Shown: piece after piece, positions 1 through 10,653 of the stretch
Position numbering within the stretch: the first letter of the stretch is position 1
Layout: each line of letters opens with the position of its first letter
DNA from: Nothophaeocryptopus gaeumannii
Lineage: Eukaryota > Ascomycota > Dothideomycetes > Mycosphaerellales > Mycosphaerellaceae
Length of the DNA: 64,000 bases
Assembly: GCA_031771865.1 (NCBI GenBank)
Contig: JASISA010000027.1
Coordinates: forward strand, 1,426,001-1,490,000
Direction of reading: 5' to 3'
The notes under the pieces: generated by a model
The model's database searches: none
The model's input: only the letters and a program-made list of their open reading frames with translations
What the model was told of the DNA's origin: nothing
Translations under genes and position numbers: made by a program

Positions 1-1938
1 CAAGTCTCCTCCCTCAGAGCTCATGTTGGAATCGATGCTCTTGTGGCGAGAATGAGATCTTGAAGAGTAATCGGCGGATGAAGCGGAGTGGCTTCGAGGA
101 AGAGATGCCATGGAAACGTGCTTTTTGACTCTCCGCTCGTGCTGCTCTGGAGGTGGTGTTGGAGGTCTTTGAAATGGAAAGACATGAGTGAGAGAGCCAT
201 TGACCGCAGCAAAGTCAGTCGCTGAGCTGTCGCGAGGGGAGCGTTCTTCAGCCCCATCGCGGGAAGAGCCCGCGGCTGTGTCGTCGTCGGAGGACAACTC
301 GGTATCATCTAGGACAGTTATCGACATCGTCAAATCAACATCATCAGTGACCGTATCTGGCTGCAGTATCGCATTCAATGCCTGGACATCTCCAAGCTTC
401 ACTGCCCGCCACAGCAATCTGTTTCGCTTACTAGCCTTCCGCAGGGCACTGGAGCCGCCTGACAGGTGCACAAGCACAGCTTCCAGAGTCGCAAGCGCGT
501 ATCCTTGCTCTCCGCTCTCGACTTCATCGATGAATATGAAGTAGCGCATATACAGGAGGCGCGAATGGAGATGGCGCACGCCGCTTCGGATGACAACGAT
601 GACCAGCATCGATACCAGTATGTCGGCGTTGACAGTCAGCGCGGTCTGCGCCTCGCCTGATCCATGTTCGTCACTGCCATCTGCTTCGCTGTTTGACGAT
701 TCCGCGGCAGTGATTGCTTTCTGAGTATTCAGGAGGATCTCAAGCATCTCCTCTGGACTACTCGCAACACCCGTTCTCTTGAATATCTCGATGCCCTTAT
801 TCAGTCTGGCAGCAAGCTCCCTTTTGCCCTTCATGCCGTCCTGAATCGGTACACCGACCTGCGCGATATCAATGTCTGCCATCTTGCGGATCTTTGACTC
901 CAAGTCCGAGTCATCAGGTCGCCGAATGGCGCAAACTCGCGGGAACAAAGTCCGATCGTGAACCTGCTCCGTGACATAGCGTTCGATCATACGCTCCACC
1001 ACTGGCCCAGTAAGCTCAGTATTGGCGCCCAAGAGCGAAAGCTGTTGCTTGTCCACGTTCTGAAACAAGTCTATCGCATTGACAATGGCAGTCTCAAGAG
1101 AGGTTCTTAGTGTTTGCTCTTCCGGCTCCAGCTCTAGCGATGTTGGATGTACGGTCTCAGTTCCTGACAAAGACGTCTTGATAGAGGGCACAGATTCGCT
1201 GAGTGATGGCCTGGAAGCGTTTGAGCTCGTCGAAGACCGTCGCGACCTGGGTTTCGGTAATGGCTTATCATTCGCTGCGACGAACTCTCTAATGATCTTC
1301 TCCAATCCATTCTGCATTTGTCGCGATATCATGGGAAACTGCATCAAAAGCTCTCCAAACGTTTTCACATCTTTCTTCTTGGGAGGCGCTGAAGCCGCGC
1401 TTGTCTCCCCAGTCGCCTCTTCCAGAGCCTTCCTTCGCTCCTTGCTCGGCTCATCGCTGATAATCGCGGGCGAGATTGGTGTCGCCTGGTACACTCCTAT
1501 CAACGGGCGAGAGATGTAGTAGACCAGCCATTGCTGCCCATCGGCGACATCTGGATAGTAGATGGTGTCGGCTAGCAGCTGCGCCTGATTGAGCGTCTTG
1601 AAGCCCTTGTTGCTGTACACAAAGCTGTCTTTGATGACTATCGTGCGCCCGTTGATTGTGGAATATTGCTTCGCCTTGGCCTTGTTCTCCCGGACATTGC
1701 CAGGGTCCTTGCCGTTTGCGCTGAGTGGAGGCCCTCCGCCTGGCACACGCAGAACATGGCTAGCCAGAAACTCTTCAGTACCAGCCAAATCGACGTACGG
1801 CGTATTCGTATCACGGTCTTTGGATCTGAGGAGGGTATCGGAGGTTGGAACGAGCAGGATATGGTGGCTAATGGGCTGGCATTGCGCGGGGAGTGCGCTT
1901 CTAAAGAATGCGCGCAGATATGGGTTCAGTGGCTGCAT
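1..1938 (-). CDS. VPS9-domain RabGEF with ankyrin-like region (VARP/Vrl1-like), 3' part missing
   Basis: One uninterrupted frame runs from an ATG at 1938 off the left edge, giving about 646 residues of the N-terminal part. Residues ~285-490 look like a VPS9 domain, the fold that activates Rab5/Rab21-type GTPases on endosomes: the stretch NADILVSMLVIVVIRSG followed by HLHSRLLYMRYF matches the conserved Asp-containing helix and the following Asn/Ser-Leu-x-Tyr/Phe element of that family. A Ser-rich linker with many RSRR/SSSN residues precedes it (~210-270). After the VPS9 block, WRAVKLGDVQALNAIL (~505-520) resembles the first helix pair of an ankyrin repeat, as in yeast Vrl1 and metazoan VARP. 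The C-terminus (more ankyrin repeats, possibly a PX domain) lies outside the window. Family-level call is good; the exact orthologue is inference. Confidence 0.75.
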   Translation of the reverse strand, partial: MQPLNPYLRAFFRSALPAQCQPISHHILLVPTSDTLLRSKDRDTNTPYVDLAGTEEFLASHVLRVPGGGPPLSANGKDPGNVRENKAKAKQYSTINGRTIVIKDSFVYSNKGFKTLNQAQLLADTIYYPDVADGQQWLVYYISRPLIGVYQATPISPAIISDEPSKERRKALEEATGETSAASAPPKKKDVKTFGELLMQFPMISRQMQNGLEKIIREFVAANDKPLPKPRSRRSSTSSNASRPSLSESVPSIKTSLSGTETVHPTSLELEPEEQTLRTSLETAIVNAIDLFQNVDKQQLSLLGANTELTGPVVERMIERYVTEQVHDRTLFPRVCAIRRPDDSDLESKIRKMADIDIAQVGVPIQDGMKGKRELAARLNKGIEIFKRTGVASSPEEMLEILLNTQKAITAAESSNSEADGSDEHGSGEAQTALTVNADILVSMLVIVVIRSGVRHLHSRLLYMRYFIFIDEVESGEQGYALATLEAVLVHLSGGSSALRKASKRNRLLWRAVKLGDVQALNAILQPDTVTDDVDLTMSITVLDDTELSSDDDTAAGSSRDGAEERSPRDSSATDFAAVNGSLTHVFPFQRPPTPPPEQHERRVKKHVSMASLPRSHSASSADYSSRSHSRHKSIDSNMSSEGGDL

Positions 1939-2513
1939 ATCGCGAGCTCATTCTGCGCTCGTGTAGAATGAAAGGCTTCCTCTACGTTTGTTCGTCCATC
2001 GATGCGATCGCTATTGGGGCAATTATTCGAGATGCGCCGGGCGGCTCGGAATTGCTAGGTGGAGCGGACGGCGCAGAGTCGCGAGAGACGGGAGCATTCG
2101 TGGTCAGGCAGATTCGGCGATTACGAGAAGGCAGTTGTTAGGAAGACAGCTGCGTTTAATGGCGACGTGTGAGAGTTGAAGACGACAAGAAGGACTCTAA
2201 GTTTGGCACCAGCCCGTCAGCCGGAACCCCTGTTTCCACGCGAAAGCGTCGGGCCGCCCGCCGCCGCCGAGGTCCGAGTTGCCTGTGACAGAGATCGACG
2301 AAGGTCTTCCTCGAACATCTTCAAGATGTTCTGAGCTTCTCCCACGGTGTTAACAGACTGCTAAAAGACAAATTCCAGGATACACAGACGTGACGCAAGG
2401 TAAAGCTTCGCGTAGCCTATAATGGAATTGAGAGTGCCGAAATCTAGGAAGTTATGTATATATGGATAATCTGACGCTGTTTGACAATTGAGAAAGCCGT
2501 AAACATGCCTTCT
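1939..2513. other. Intergenic: promoter side of the VPS9 gene, 3' side of the membrane protein gene
   Basis: No frame with coding character. It should hold the promoter of the VPS9 gene (reading left) and the 3' UTR of the gene ending at 2514. A short CCG-rich patch lies near 2250. Nothing else recognised. Confidence 0.5.
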
Positions 2514-4680
2514 TCAAATTCGAGACGAGTGGTCATTGCCACCGGAACCACTTTCTTTCAACCTATCAAGTCCAGCCACTCGAACTTTCACAACCGCCTT
2601 CGCCATAATATTTGGCAGCGGCTCTTTCCCCGGCACATCCTCCCTCAGGTCCACATCAATACTCGCGTTCTGTACAATTCTCGCAACCGTCGAGAAGTTC
2701 GCAGTGAACACAGCTCCAGTGGAAAACATGGCAAAGAGTCCAAAAGCTACCATGATGATGGTGGCGCCAATGGCGATACCATAGGGAAGCCAGAGTTTGT
2801 CAGGTGAGTATGTGTAGACGTTGCCGTATGTGTTTAGTGTTACGTTTATGTCTGCTGGACGGAAAGGGTTAGAGGTATTGTATCTGTGCGGGTTCGTTAG
2901 TTGAGAGGTAGGCTATTGATCCGCGTCACTTACAGGAACGATTCCGAGCTCGCGGTCGAGAGAGTGATATTGAAGAAGAGATCTTCTATCGCCCGTTTAA
3001 GGGGTTGCGAACTCTTCGAAGAAACCCCGTTGTTGGGTAGCAAACTCGAAGCCTCTTCATACGCGTTCCCAGATGTGAGATTATTCACGTTCAGAGCAGC
3101 AGGCTGAGTTGGGGACAGTGCACTCATCTCCTTGGTGTCCATCAGTACTGTGGAGAAGATCTGGCTGAAGAGAGTCTGATAATTGGCAGTTGATACGCTG
3201 CGTACTGTGGCCTGACCGAGATATCCTGCTTTGCTGTTGCTGGCGCCGAGTATAATGGCCAGGAAGGCCTGCAATATTGAGGTGTAAGACATGCTTCTCA
3301 GGCAATCTCTCGCACTCTCCTGATGGATTTGTCCGGTGCCGTGTGGCCCACCATAGTAGTCTCCCGTAATGTTCAATGTACCATTCGTGCGTGCTGAGAG
3401 CCATATTTCGTAAGCCTTGTTCATGCGAGTCGTCTCTTTGCTAGAGACGAGCTCGATATGCTGTTCCTGATTGCTGTAAGAAAAGCGGAGGGTCTGATCA
3501 TATGATTTGAGCTTGCAATTCACGAAGCTCGCATCTTCGAAGTACCAATTCATAATTTCCATATCGAAGTAGGTCTTGTTGGCCCACACGTCTGCTAAGG
3601 TGGTAGATTTGGCTCGGGGAAACACAGCTACGTTGATTTCGTACCATTTGTCGACGGCGCCACTAATTGCATCGAGACCGTCCATGAGCCAGTGGTCCGG
3701 TTGGTACATGTCATTTGGAGTCCATGGTCCGTCTCGCCATGTGAACTTATCGTCGTAAAGTTTTCCATCGCCTGTCCAAGACAGGTAATAGAACATGTAT
3801 TGCGCTCGAGTTTCAACCCCCACTGGTAGGTAGTCCGCCAGGTCTCCAGTGGTATTTTGGAGCATCTTCAAGACATTGCGTTTGATAGCGCCTTGCAGGT
3901 CTGTACTAATGTCTTCGCACGAAAGTCCTGGCATTTCAAATGTTGACTGCCAGGAAGCATTGGTTCCAGGAGGACTGATTGAAAGCACACTGCCGCCAGC
4001 CGCGACGGCGTTCGCAATGCGAGATAGCCTTTCGATCGGACTGGTCATTGTAAGGCCTGTACTGCTGGCACCTGCATCTCGCCAAGGGTTGATATTGCCA
4101 TACGCAAGGCTATCGAAGGCTGGCTGAGGTACAGAAAGCAAGGCAATCGGAGAGGGTGAAAGCCGATCGAAGGTGACAGACAAGGCCGCTGGGGAGAACA
4201 CGGCAGCGATTGGAAGGATCCTTGATGGAATGATAAGCGTAGTCTAGATCCAACTCTTGTGCGGACTTACCAAGCGGCCGTGGCAGTAAGTACTATCAAT
4301 GGGTATTTATGATATGTGGCTATGCAGAACAGCGACGGAAGGTCATTTAGAGCAAGGAACCAGTTGTCCAGTCTCGCCATGTTGGAAGAATCCACTTGAA
4401 TCGCTCGGAACAGTAATTGCTCGTAGGCGATACAGGTCGAGACCACCAGGCTAGCCTTGAAAACGAACGCGAGGGCGGTACCCACAATGGTGGTAATCTG
4501 CTGTTGGGAAGTCGTCCACATGGCGAATTTAAACGGCGTCGAAGAGACCGGAGTGGTGTTGAGTGAAGCATAGTAGGCGTGATGTCCGATTGCGATTCCC
4601 ACTCCTACTAGCAGAGAAGATCCCATTAACGCTGGTGTTTTCCAGTGTATTGCCCGATTTCCATGTCGTTTCGTTCCCAT
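2514..4680 (-). CDS. Fungus-specific multipass membrane glycoprotein of unknown function (DUF3176-like)
   Basis: Three exons: 4680-4271, 4220-2934 and 2883-2514, giving 688 residues. Both introns (4221-4270, 2884-2933, 50 bp each) have GTAAGT donors and restore frame exactly (Trp across the first junction, Leu across the second). The N-terminus has two or three hydrophobic segments around the motif TSQQQITTIVGTALAFVFKA, the middle ~400 residues are a likely extracytoplasmic domain with many N-x-S/T sites and scattered cysteines, and one strong transmembrane segment (WLPYGIAIGATIIMVAFGLF) sits near the C-terminus. This architecture is that of fungal proteins carrying DUF3176, often mislabelled 'formylmethionine deformylase-like'. 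I see no catalytic motif, so I give no function. The Pfam assignment is from memory. Confidence 0.75.
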
Positions 4681-5467
4681 GTTTGGCGAAGAAAATACCA
4701 GAGTCCACCGCAGTCATCTTCAGAGCATGAAGCTCCTTATGTGAACCTCTGCTCGCCATGCTGGACGGCGCTTATAGTGGCACAGCAGTCTCTCATACGG
4801 TATCAAAAAGATCCACATCGAGATTCGGCGGCTAGCTCGTAGGTGCTCACTCCTCCAGATACGTTTACCACGAGACTGGTAGAGCATCCGTCATGGTAGA
4901 GATGCATCTGTAGCGATGTATTTGCCATAGCATATGTATCTGTGGCCTTGACTCCTGGCGTGGCCTCAGTCTTTCATCATGCGTGAGGTCGGTTAGCAAG
5001 AGGAAGCACGATGAATGGTCGACGCTGCAGCGTTTCAATCTTCGAGCTAGTAGAGCAAGGGTCAAGCTTAGCGAAGTGGCCCCTGCTTCGTTCCGCTACA
5101 GTGTGAGGCGAATAATGAAAGTGAAGAGGGACAGTCTTTTGGAAAGGAATTTTTATCGTGCTTTTTGAACGCCTCATATGCTATCTCAACCCCCAACCCA
5201 AAACTCCGAAGAGGCGTCTTGCTGCTCTTGTGCCAGGTGGTCATCGTGCATGCGCCGAAAATCAATCTAAACCCAGGTGACGCTATGCAAAGCGAGTGCG
5301 ATCTCGCGAGTGAAGAAGCACGCCGTTCCAGGCCGCTATGCAAGCATTTGCCGGCTCTGTGTGTATCTCATCATCGAATCGTCGTGCATCGTCTCGGTCG
5401 TACTTCAAGCTCTAGCCGGAGGGCAGGAAGCAGTGCAGAAAGGACAGGAAGCAGTCAGGCCTCAAGC
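4681..5467. other. Intergenic: promoter of the membrane protein gene, 3' region of the LPMO gene
   Basis: Both flanking genes are on the minus strand, so this stretch carries the upstream region of the 4680 gene and the 3' UTR of the LPMO gene. Short open frames here have no ATG context or family resemblance. Nothing else seen. Confidence 0.45.
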
Positions 5468-6640
5468 CTAGATCGCGTGGTGGCGGACGTCGCGGGCGTG
5501 GTGACGGAGATGAGAGTGTGAGCTGCGAAGCGAGCGCTTCATGTTCTGCACCTCTGAGCAGGTGGTCCCCTTGGCGACAGCACGCCAGACCATGCCGAAG
5601 CCCTCGACCTCCACGCCATACTCGCCCGGGTGAGAGCTGTCGCACTTGATGTCGGAAGATGAAGACGAACCGGTACCAGCTGGTGCTGCAGCGGAGCCAG
5701 CGGTGGTGGCTGGTCCGTTGATGCCTGCATCGCCGGAGACAGTCAAGGTCGGGTAAGATGCCGGCGCCGTCGAAGATGAAGTGGCAACTGGGCTCACAGC
5801 AGAGGTAGGAGCTACACTCGAGCTGCCAGCGTCGGAACTGCTGCTGCCGTAGCCAGCTGAGGAGGTTGCCTCCGCGGAGCTGGGTGCTGCTGAGCTGCCA
5901 GAAGCAGAGCCCGTAGCGCCAGCGTCCCCTGAGACACCAGCAGTCTGCGCGGCTGCTGAGGCCTTGCAGCTTGGGCCTGTAGCGGCGCTGAGAGCGGCCC
6001 CATCCTTCTTGACAGATTTGCCAGGGAAAGGAATCTGTTGGTTGGCTGACTGGAGGCTAGAGCATTCGCTGGTCGGCAGGTTGATAACGTACATGTTTGG
6101 AAGCGCGTTGTACTCGTCGTTGCTGCTGGCGCCCCCGGATAAAGTCACGGGCGCACAGTTCATGTAGGCCTCGCGGTTACCGATCTTGTTGTACCACAGC
6201 CAGGCTAATGTGACTCGGCCGTTAGGGATAGATGCAGGAACGCTGTACGTGAAGTTTTGAGAGCCGTCGTTTCCGTCAGCAGGGGTTGGACAGCCGCCCT
6301 CGTAGACCTGGATGATCTTCCAAGTTGACTTGACCGTGGGCTCGTGGTCGAGGGAAACGGCAAGCTGGCATGTACCGCCGCCGTGTGACGCTGAGCCGAT
6401 GAAGCTAAGAGTCTGATCCTCTCCGGCCTTCACCTTGTTCATCTCCGTGATCTCGTAGACGCCAGTTCGCTGCTTGCAGGGGAAGTCGGACTGACCGTCA
6501 CCCGGTTTGGCGTCGATCAATGGAGAGTTGTTCAGGGTAGACTTGCCAAATGGGACCGGAGTGTTGAGCATCATGTGAGCTGAAGTGGTGCCGAAAAAGG
6601 CAAGTGCCGCGATGGCGAGCGAGCTTGCGCTTGGGAACAT
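5468..6640 (-). CDS. Secreted AA11-family lytic polysaccharide monooxygenase (chitin-active type)
   Basis: Single exon, 390 residues. A signal peptide (1-21) ends just before His22, so the mature protein starts HMMLNTPVPFGK, the hallmark of AA11 copper enzymes in which the N-terminal His amine is a copper ligand. The second ligand is His86 in SASHGGGTCQ and the axial Tyr is Tyr159 in GNREAYMNCA, matching the His/His/Tyr brace of the Aspergillus oryzae AA11 structure. The catalytic domain ends near 225 (TGPSC), followed by ~100 residues of Ser/Ala/Gly/Thr linker and a short Cys-containing C-terminal module (CDSSHPGEYG..., 333-362), possibly a degenerate X278-type chitin-binding unit. AA11 enzymes oxidatively cleave chitin; here that points to wall turnover or use of insect/fungal chitin. 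The C-terminal basic tail (KRSLRSSHSHLRHH) has no clear role. Confidence 0.9.
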   Translation of the reverse strand: MFPSASSLAIAALAFFGTTSAHMMLNTPVPFGKSTLNNSPLIDAKPGDGQSDFPCKQRTGVYEITEMNKVKAGEDQTLSFIGSASHGGGTCQLAVSLDHEPTVKSTWKIIQVYEGGCPTPADGNDGSQNFTYSVPASIPNGRVTLAWLWYNKIGNREAYMNCAPVTLSGGASSNDEYNALPNMYVINLPTSECSSLQSANQQIPFPGKSVKKDGAALSAATGPSCKASAAAQTAGVSGDAGATGSASGSSAAPSSAEATSSAGYGSSSSDAGSSSVAPTSAVSPVATSSSTAPASYPTLTVSGDAGINGPATTAGSAAAPAGTGSSSSSDIKCDSSHPGEYGVEVEGFGMVWRAVAKGTTCSEVQNMKRSLRSSHSHLRHHARDVRHHAI

Positions 6641-7849
6641 CTTTGTTCGTTGCTGTCGATGTTGATACTATTGGTAGGGAACGAATCTTGGCCTCTCTAG
6701 ACCGGCTAGAGCTGTGTGTGCGCGTGATAGCCGTGGGAGCTGCTGTTGCTGAGAAGCGTGTGTGCGTTGGCGAAAGAGTGTGGTCTGCTTGCTGAAAGAG
6801 TGTTTTCGCTTGTGGAAGCTTGGTGTATGTCTTTTTACTTTCGAGTAGGCAGGAAGAGGAAAGGAAGTAGATGCAAGGGAAGTTTTACCAGACTTATAGT
6901 AGAAAGTCGGAGGCGTCGAGTGCCTTCTATTCAGAATGATTGAGTGACACAATGGCCTTGTGAGACATCGATTCCTCTGTCGAGGTCCACAATAGCGCTT
7001 TTGTCGGAACAGAGGGATGGCGAACGCATTCACTGCGCGTGGCGAGGAAGGAACGATCATGTTCTTGCCGGCGTACAAGCGTTCATTGGGTAGAGCGAGC
7101 GTACGTGAATGTTTCACCAGAGACCAAGCATTCACAAGCTTTTGTCGAAGACGGAGCCATCTGCAGGCAACCGGGGCTGTCGCATCGTGGGCCAGGTGAA
7201 GAGTCAGACGTAGGCGTGAGACAGATCAGAACGGAAACCGGATAGAAGTGAATGTGCGCCAGCAAGGGTGTTTCGGCTATGTTCCGAGCAGCTGCGAGTT
7301 GTCGCCGTGAGTTGAGGAGTGCGTAGGCAACTTTGAAACACACCACACAATGGGTAGTGCGTCTCTACGCGTCAGACGCTCGAAGTGCATCTACACCGTT
7401 TGGAGCGCGTCATTTATATCGGTCACGCGAAGCACCGGTTTCTGCGCGTGGCGCACATGCAATGAAGAGGTTTCCTAGACGTGGTTGGTGCTAGAGCAGG
7501 CCGGGAGCATGTGCGTGTGAAAAGTGGTGGCTCCATGGAATTTATGAGGTGTCGTCAGGTTCATTCCTCAGGCACCAATAAGTACAGCTGCCGGCCTCAC
7601 ATCCATCTCCACACGTCTCAGACAAACGCGACTGGACTCCGGATCATCACGTCCCTTGCGTACCGTCCACATCGCCCACCTGCACAACATTCACTCCCCA
7701 CAACACTATCCGTAGATTTCGTCCAATCTACGCGATTCTGACGATGCCCGTATCGCCCTAAACATACCCGCGCCTCCGCAGTTGTCTCCTCCGCGACTGC
7801 TCACCAGACACCTGGGCTGTCTCGCCAAGCGCCTACTATTGCTCTCGAC
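6641..7849. promoter_or_regulatory. Divergent intergenic region between LPMO (-) and SFH1 (+)
   Basis: 1.2 kb between two outward-reading start codons, so it must contain both promoters and 5' UTRs. Pyrimidine-rich sequence typical of fungal leaders precedes the ATG at 7850 (about 7600-7830). No coding frame convinces me. Confidence 0.55.
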
Positions 7850-10177
7850 ATGGCCACCAGCGCTGTGAACTCCACGCGCATGAATGCGCCGCAAGCGTTT
7901 GTGTCCAGCTATGCGCCGCGCATTCGCACATACGGCAACTCGCTCCTCACGCCTGTTGTTCCGCAGACCATCCTGCCCCCAGTGCGGACGACCAAACGAG
8001 GCACGACCGCGATCAACTACGCAGAGGAGTTCGATGATGATAGTATCGACGACTCCGATGGCCCCTCCCGGCGAGCGACAGGTTTGCGAACCGCCCAGCA
8101 GCGGCAACAGCCTGATCCGATGATCGAAAAGGCCAAGGAGGTAGGCAAGGAGATTCACGCGCCAGTAGATGTGCAGGGCATATGGCGGGACTGGATGGGC
8201 AAACCGAAAAGAACATTGACAGAGCGACAAATGCATGTGCAATCTGCTCTACCTACAAATTTGATACCCATCAAGATCGATCTGGATGTAGCACCTTTCC
8301 GACCTGAGGCTGCCCTTCCAACACCAGCAAATGCCAAGGACTTTGGTATCGACGAGAACCTACCCGCATACAAGGCGCCTGAGCCTACACCGCCGTACAG
8401 GCTGAAAGACACTTTCCTCTGGAACTTGCACGAAGCTCTCATCACTCCAGATATGTTTGCCAAGACCTTTGTCGACGAGCTCGACTTTCCAGTGATGAGG
8501 AAGCAGCAGATGATCCAGGAGATTGCACAACAAATACGAATGCAACTTGAGGAACATGCACCGACCGTGCTCCACCCACTCTTTCAACCAGAAGCCGTCA
8601 ATGCGCCTGCACCCACAACAAACGCACCCACCCCGTCAGTCCGACCAGTTGCATCTCGTGAGGATTCTTCGACTCCGATGCAGGTCGACACGCCCAGTAA
8701 TCGATATCTGGAGCTACCGCAAGCGAATGGCCTTCAGTCTTCTTCAGATCCCCCGACTCCCCTGGCTAATGGTACATCGACTCCCGCAGTAACAGCCACG
8801 GCGCAGTCAATACCAAGAGACCCTTCCACTTCGTCAGCTTTGAACCCTGCAGACTCTCATCGATGCGTAATCACATTATCCATAAACCTGCAGAACAGGC
8901 TATATACAGACAAGTTTGAATGGTCATTGCTTCACCCACCGGGCTTTCCAGAGATATTTGCAAAGCAGACATGCGCAGACCTCGGACTACCCGGCGAGTG
9001 GGTACCAATGATGGCGCACGCGATCTACGAGGCGAGTCTCCGACTCAAGAAAGACATGATTGACAACAACGGGACACTGGCAGGTGTCGTCGGTAGTGGT
9101 GTTGATGGCTGGGGCGTGATCGAGAATGAGGCTTGCGAATTTCATGGCACTGCAGAGTCCGCACTCGGTGTCGGAGCCGGATGGAGATTCGACGAAGATG
9201 GTCTGGGAGCTGACTGGGAGCCAAAGATCGAAGTGCTCAGCAAAGAAGAGATCGAGAAGCGGGAAGGCGATCGGGAGCGACAAATCCGAAGACAGCGAAG
9301 AGAGACTGCCAGATTCACTACAAGCTACCCAATGCAGACACAAAGTAGTGGGCTCGGCGACTACTTCTCTGGCGGATTGGGATCATCACAAGCCAACGGG
9401 GGCGGCGACGACGAGCGGATGGGTCGGGGTGAGCGCTCCAAGAAGAAGCGACGATTTAGGAGTTTGTCGCCAATTGGACGCGAAACTCCAGAAGTGGCAG
9501 GCTTTGGCGGGACATCGTATCAACTCACAGAAGGCGAGCGCCAATACTGGACATGTTCACACTGTTTCATTTGGGGTTCCGCGATATGGGGAGTACGCGA
9601 TGGGCCAAGCGGACCCAGAACGCTGTGTAACAACTGCGGCTTGTTGTACGAGCGGGACAAGCGCCTGCCACCGTGGAATCATCGCCTGTTCGCCCACGAG
9701 AAGAATCAAGGGTCTCGAGAAGCACACATCACGCAATACTCTCAACCTTCTCAACCACCGCGGCAACCTACACACCTTCAATCCGATGTCGCCTCCTTCC
9801 CAATGTCGACACCGACGCACGGTACCCCGATCCGAGCATCGTCCGACCTCAACCCCTCTTCACACCTTTACACCGGCGCCACGACAGGTGGCCAGGGCCA
9901 GATCAGCGCGAGCACGATGGCTGACATCGTCAACTACGCTGAGCCAGGTGAAGATCTCGACTGGACGAAGATTACGGAGCCGCGAGAGCGAAAACGACTT
10001 CAGAACATCATTAATGGTCGGAAATACCGTGAGCGAAGGCTCGCCGCGGAAGGTCATGGTGGCAGTGGAGGAAATTATCCTGGCGCGGCTGGTGTTGGTA
10101 GCTACCTCAGTACGGGCTATGGGCAAAGGGCTTCCGTACAGGGGCAGACAGCGACGCCGACGCCTGGCGCGCCTTGA
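7850..10177 (+). CDS. sfh1: SNF5/SMARCB1-family chromatin remodelling subunit with C-terminal GATA finger (RSC SFH1)
   Basis: Single exon, 775 residues, start at the ATG after a C/T-rich leader. Two SNF5 repeats are visible: ~135-240 (NLIPIKIDLDV... DTFLWNLHEALITPDMFA) and ~335-410 (CVITLSINLQNRLYTDKFEW... GFPEIFAKQTCADLGL), each ending in the LGLP/LDFP-type helix that binds the remodeller core. A DWEPKIEVL segment and a basic helix follow (~455-485), then a GATA-type zinc finger at ~566-604 with C-x2-C-x20-C-x2-C spacing (TCSHC ... LCNNC). Yeast Sfh1 lacks this finger, but filamentous-fungal SFH1 proteins carry it. Role: core subunit of the RSC ATP-dependent nucleosome remodeller in the nucleus; the finger may add DNA or histone contact (inference). 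Confidence 0.88.
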   Translation: MATSAVNSTRMNAPQAFVSSYAPRIRTYGNSLLTPVVPQTILPPVRTTKRGTTAINYAEEFDDDSIDDSDGPSRRATGLRTAQQRQQPDPMIEKAKEVGKEIHAPVDVQGIWRDWMGKPKRTLTERQMHVQSALPTNLIPIKIDLDVAPFRPEAALPTPANAKDFGIDENLPAYKAPEPTPPYRLKDTFLWNLHEALITPDMFAKTFVDELDFPVMRKQQMIQEIAQQIRMQLEEHAPTVLHPLFQPEAVNAPAPTTNAPTPSVRPVASREDSSTPMQVDTPSNRYLELPQANGLQSSSDPPTPLANGTSTPAVTATAQSIPRDPSTSSALNPADSHRCVITLSINLQNRLYTDKFEWSLLHPPGFPEIFAKQTCADLGLPGEWVPMMAHAIYEASLRLKKDMIDNNGTLAGVVGSGVDGWGVIENEACEFHGTAESALGVGAGWRFDEDGLGADWEPKIEVLSKEEIEKREGDRERQIRRQRRETARFTTSYPMQTQSSGLGDYFSGGLGSSQANGGGDDERMGRGERSKKKRRFRSLSPIGRETPEVAGFGGTSYQLTEGERQYWTCSHCFIWGSAIWGVRDGPSGPRTLCNNCGLLYERDKRLPPWNHRLFAHEKNQGSREAHITQYSQPSQPPRQPTHLQSDVASFPMSTPTHGTPIRASSDLNPSSHLYTGATTGGQGQISASTMADIVNYAEPGEDLDWTKITEPRERKRLQNIINGRKYRERRLAAEGHGGSGGNYPGAAGVGSYLSTGYGQRASVQGQTATPTPGAP

Positions 10178-10653
10178 TGGTGTTGATGCATGTCGGGCAC
10201 TGTGGTCTTCAAGTATTGTATTTTAGCGAGGATGCTTGGCAGCATTGCAACATGAAAGTTGTTTGGTACCTTGAGCTTGCTGAGAGCCCATCAGCAGCTG
10301 TTAGATTCTAGAAAGTTTCAAGGCCATATGATGAAAAGCGAAGCATTTGATGGCAAGGTTCAGGGACATCTTGTATTTCCATATCATAGCTAATCATATG
10401 CGACCTGCGCAGTCGCTGACGAGACAGCATCCATTGCATCGCTAAACATCTGTTCGCACGCTCAAGTCGCTTCCATTGCATCGCATCGCATCGCATCGCA
10501 TCGCATTGCAGCAAGCAAGAACATCTTCATCTTTCTCCAAAACAATAGGCTGGACATTATCACACAGCGTGCCATGGCACCAAAGCAAAGCAAAGCCATC
10601 AACTTCCACTCCCATCCTTCATGTGTGTCAACATAGACGTCCCATCTAGCCGC
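10178..10653. other. Convergent intergenic region (SFH1 and small acidic protein gene 3' ends)
   Basis: Holds the two 3' UTRs and a GCATC pentanucleotide microsatellite at 10474-10510. Nothing else recognised. Confidence 0.5.
10474..10510. repeat. GCATC pentanucleotide microsatellite
   Basis: About six near-perfect head-to-tail copies of a GCATC unit, bounded on both sides by CATTGCA. It lies between two convergent genes and has no coding frame of interest. A likely length-polymorphic marker. Confidence 0.8.

Noticed and set aside
9126..10226. Long plus-strand ORF (366 codons) overlapping SFH1
   Set aside because: It lies in another frame inside the SNF5/GATA coding sequence; the SFH1 frame has the domain motifs, so this is a shadow.
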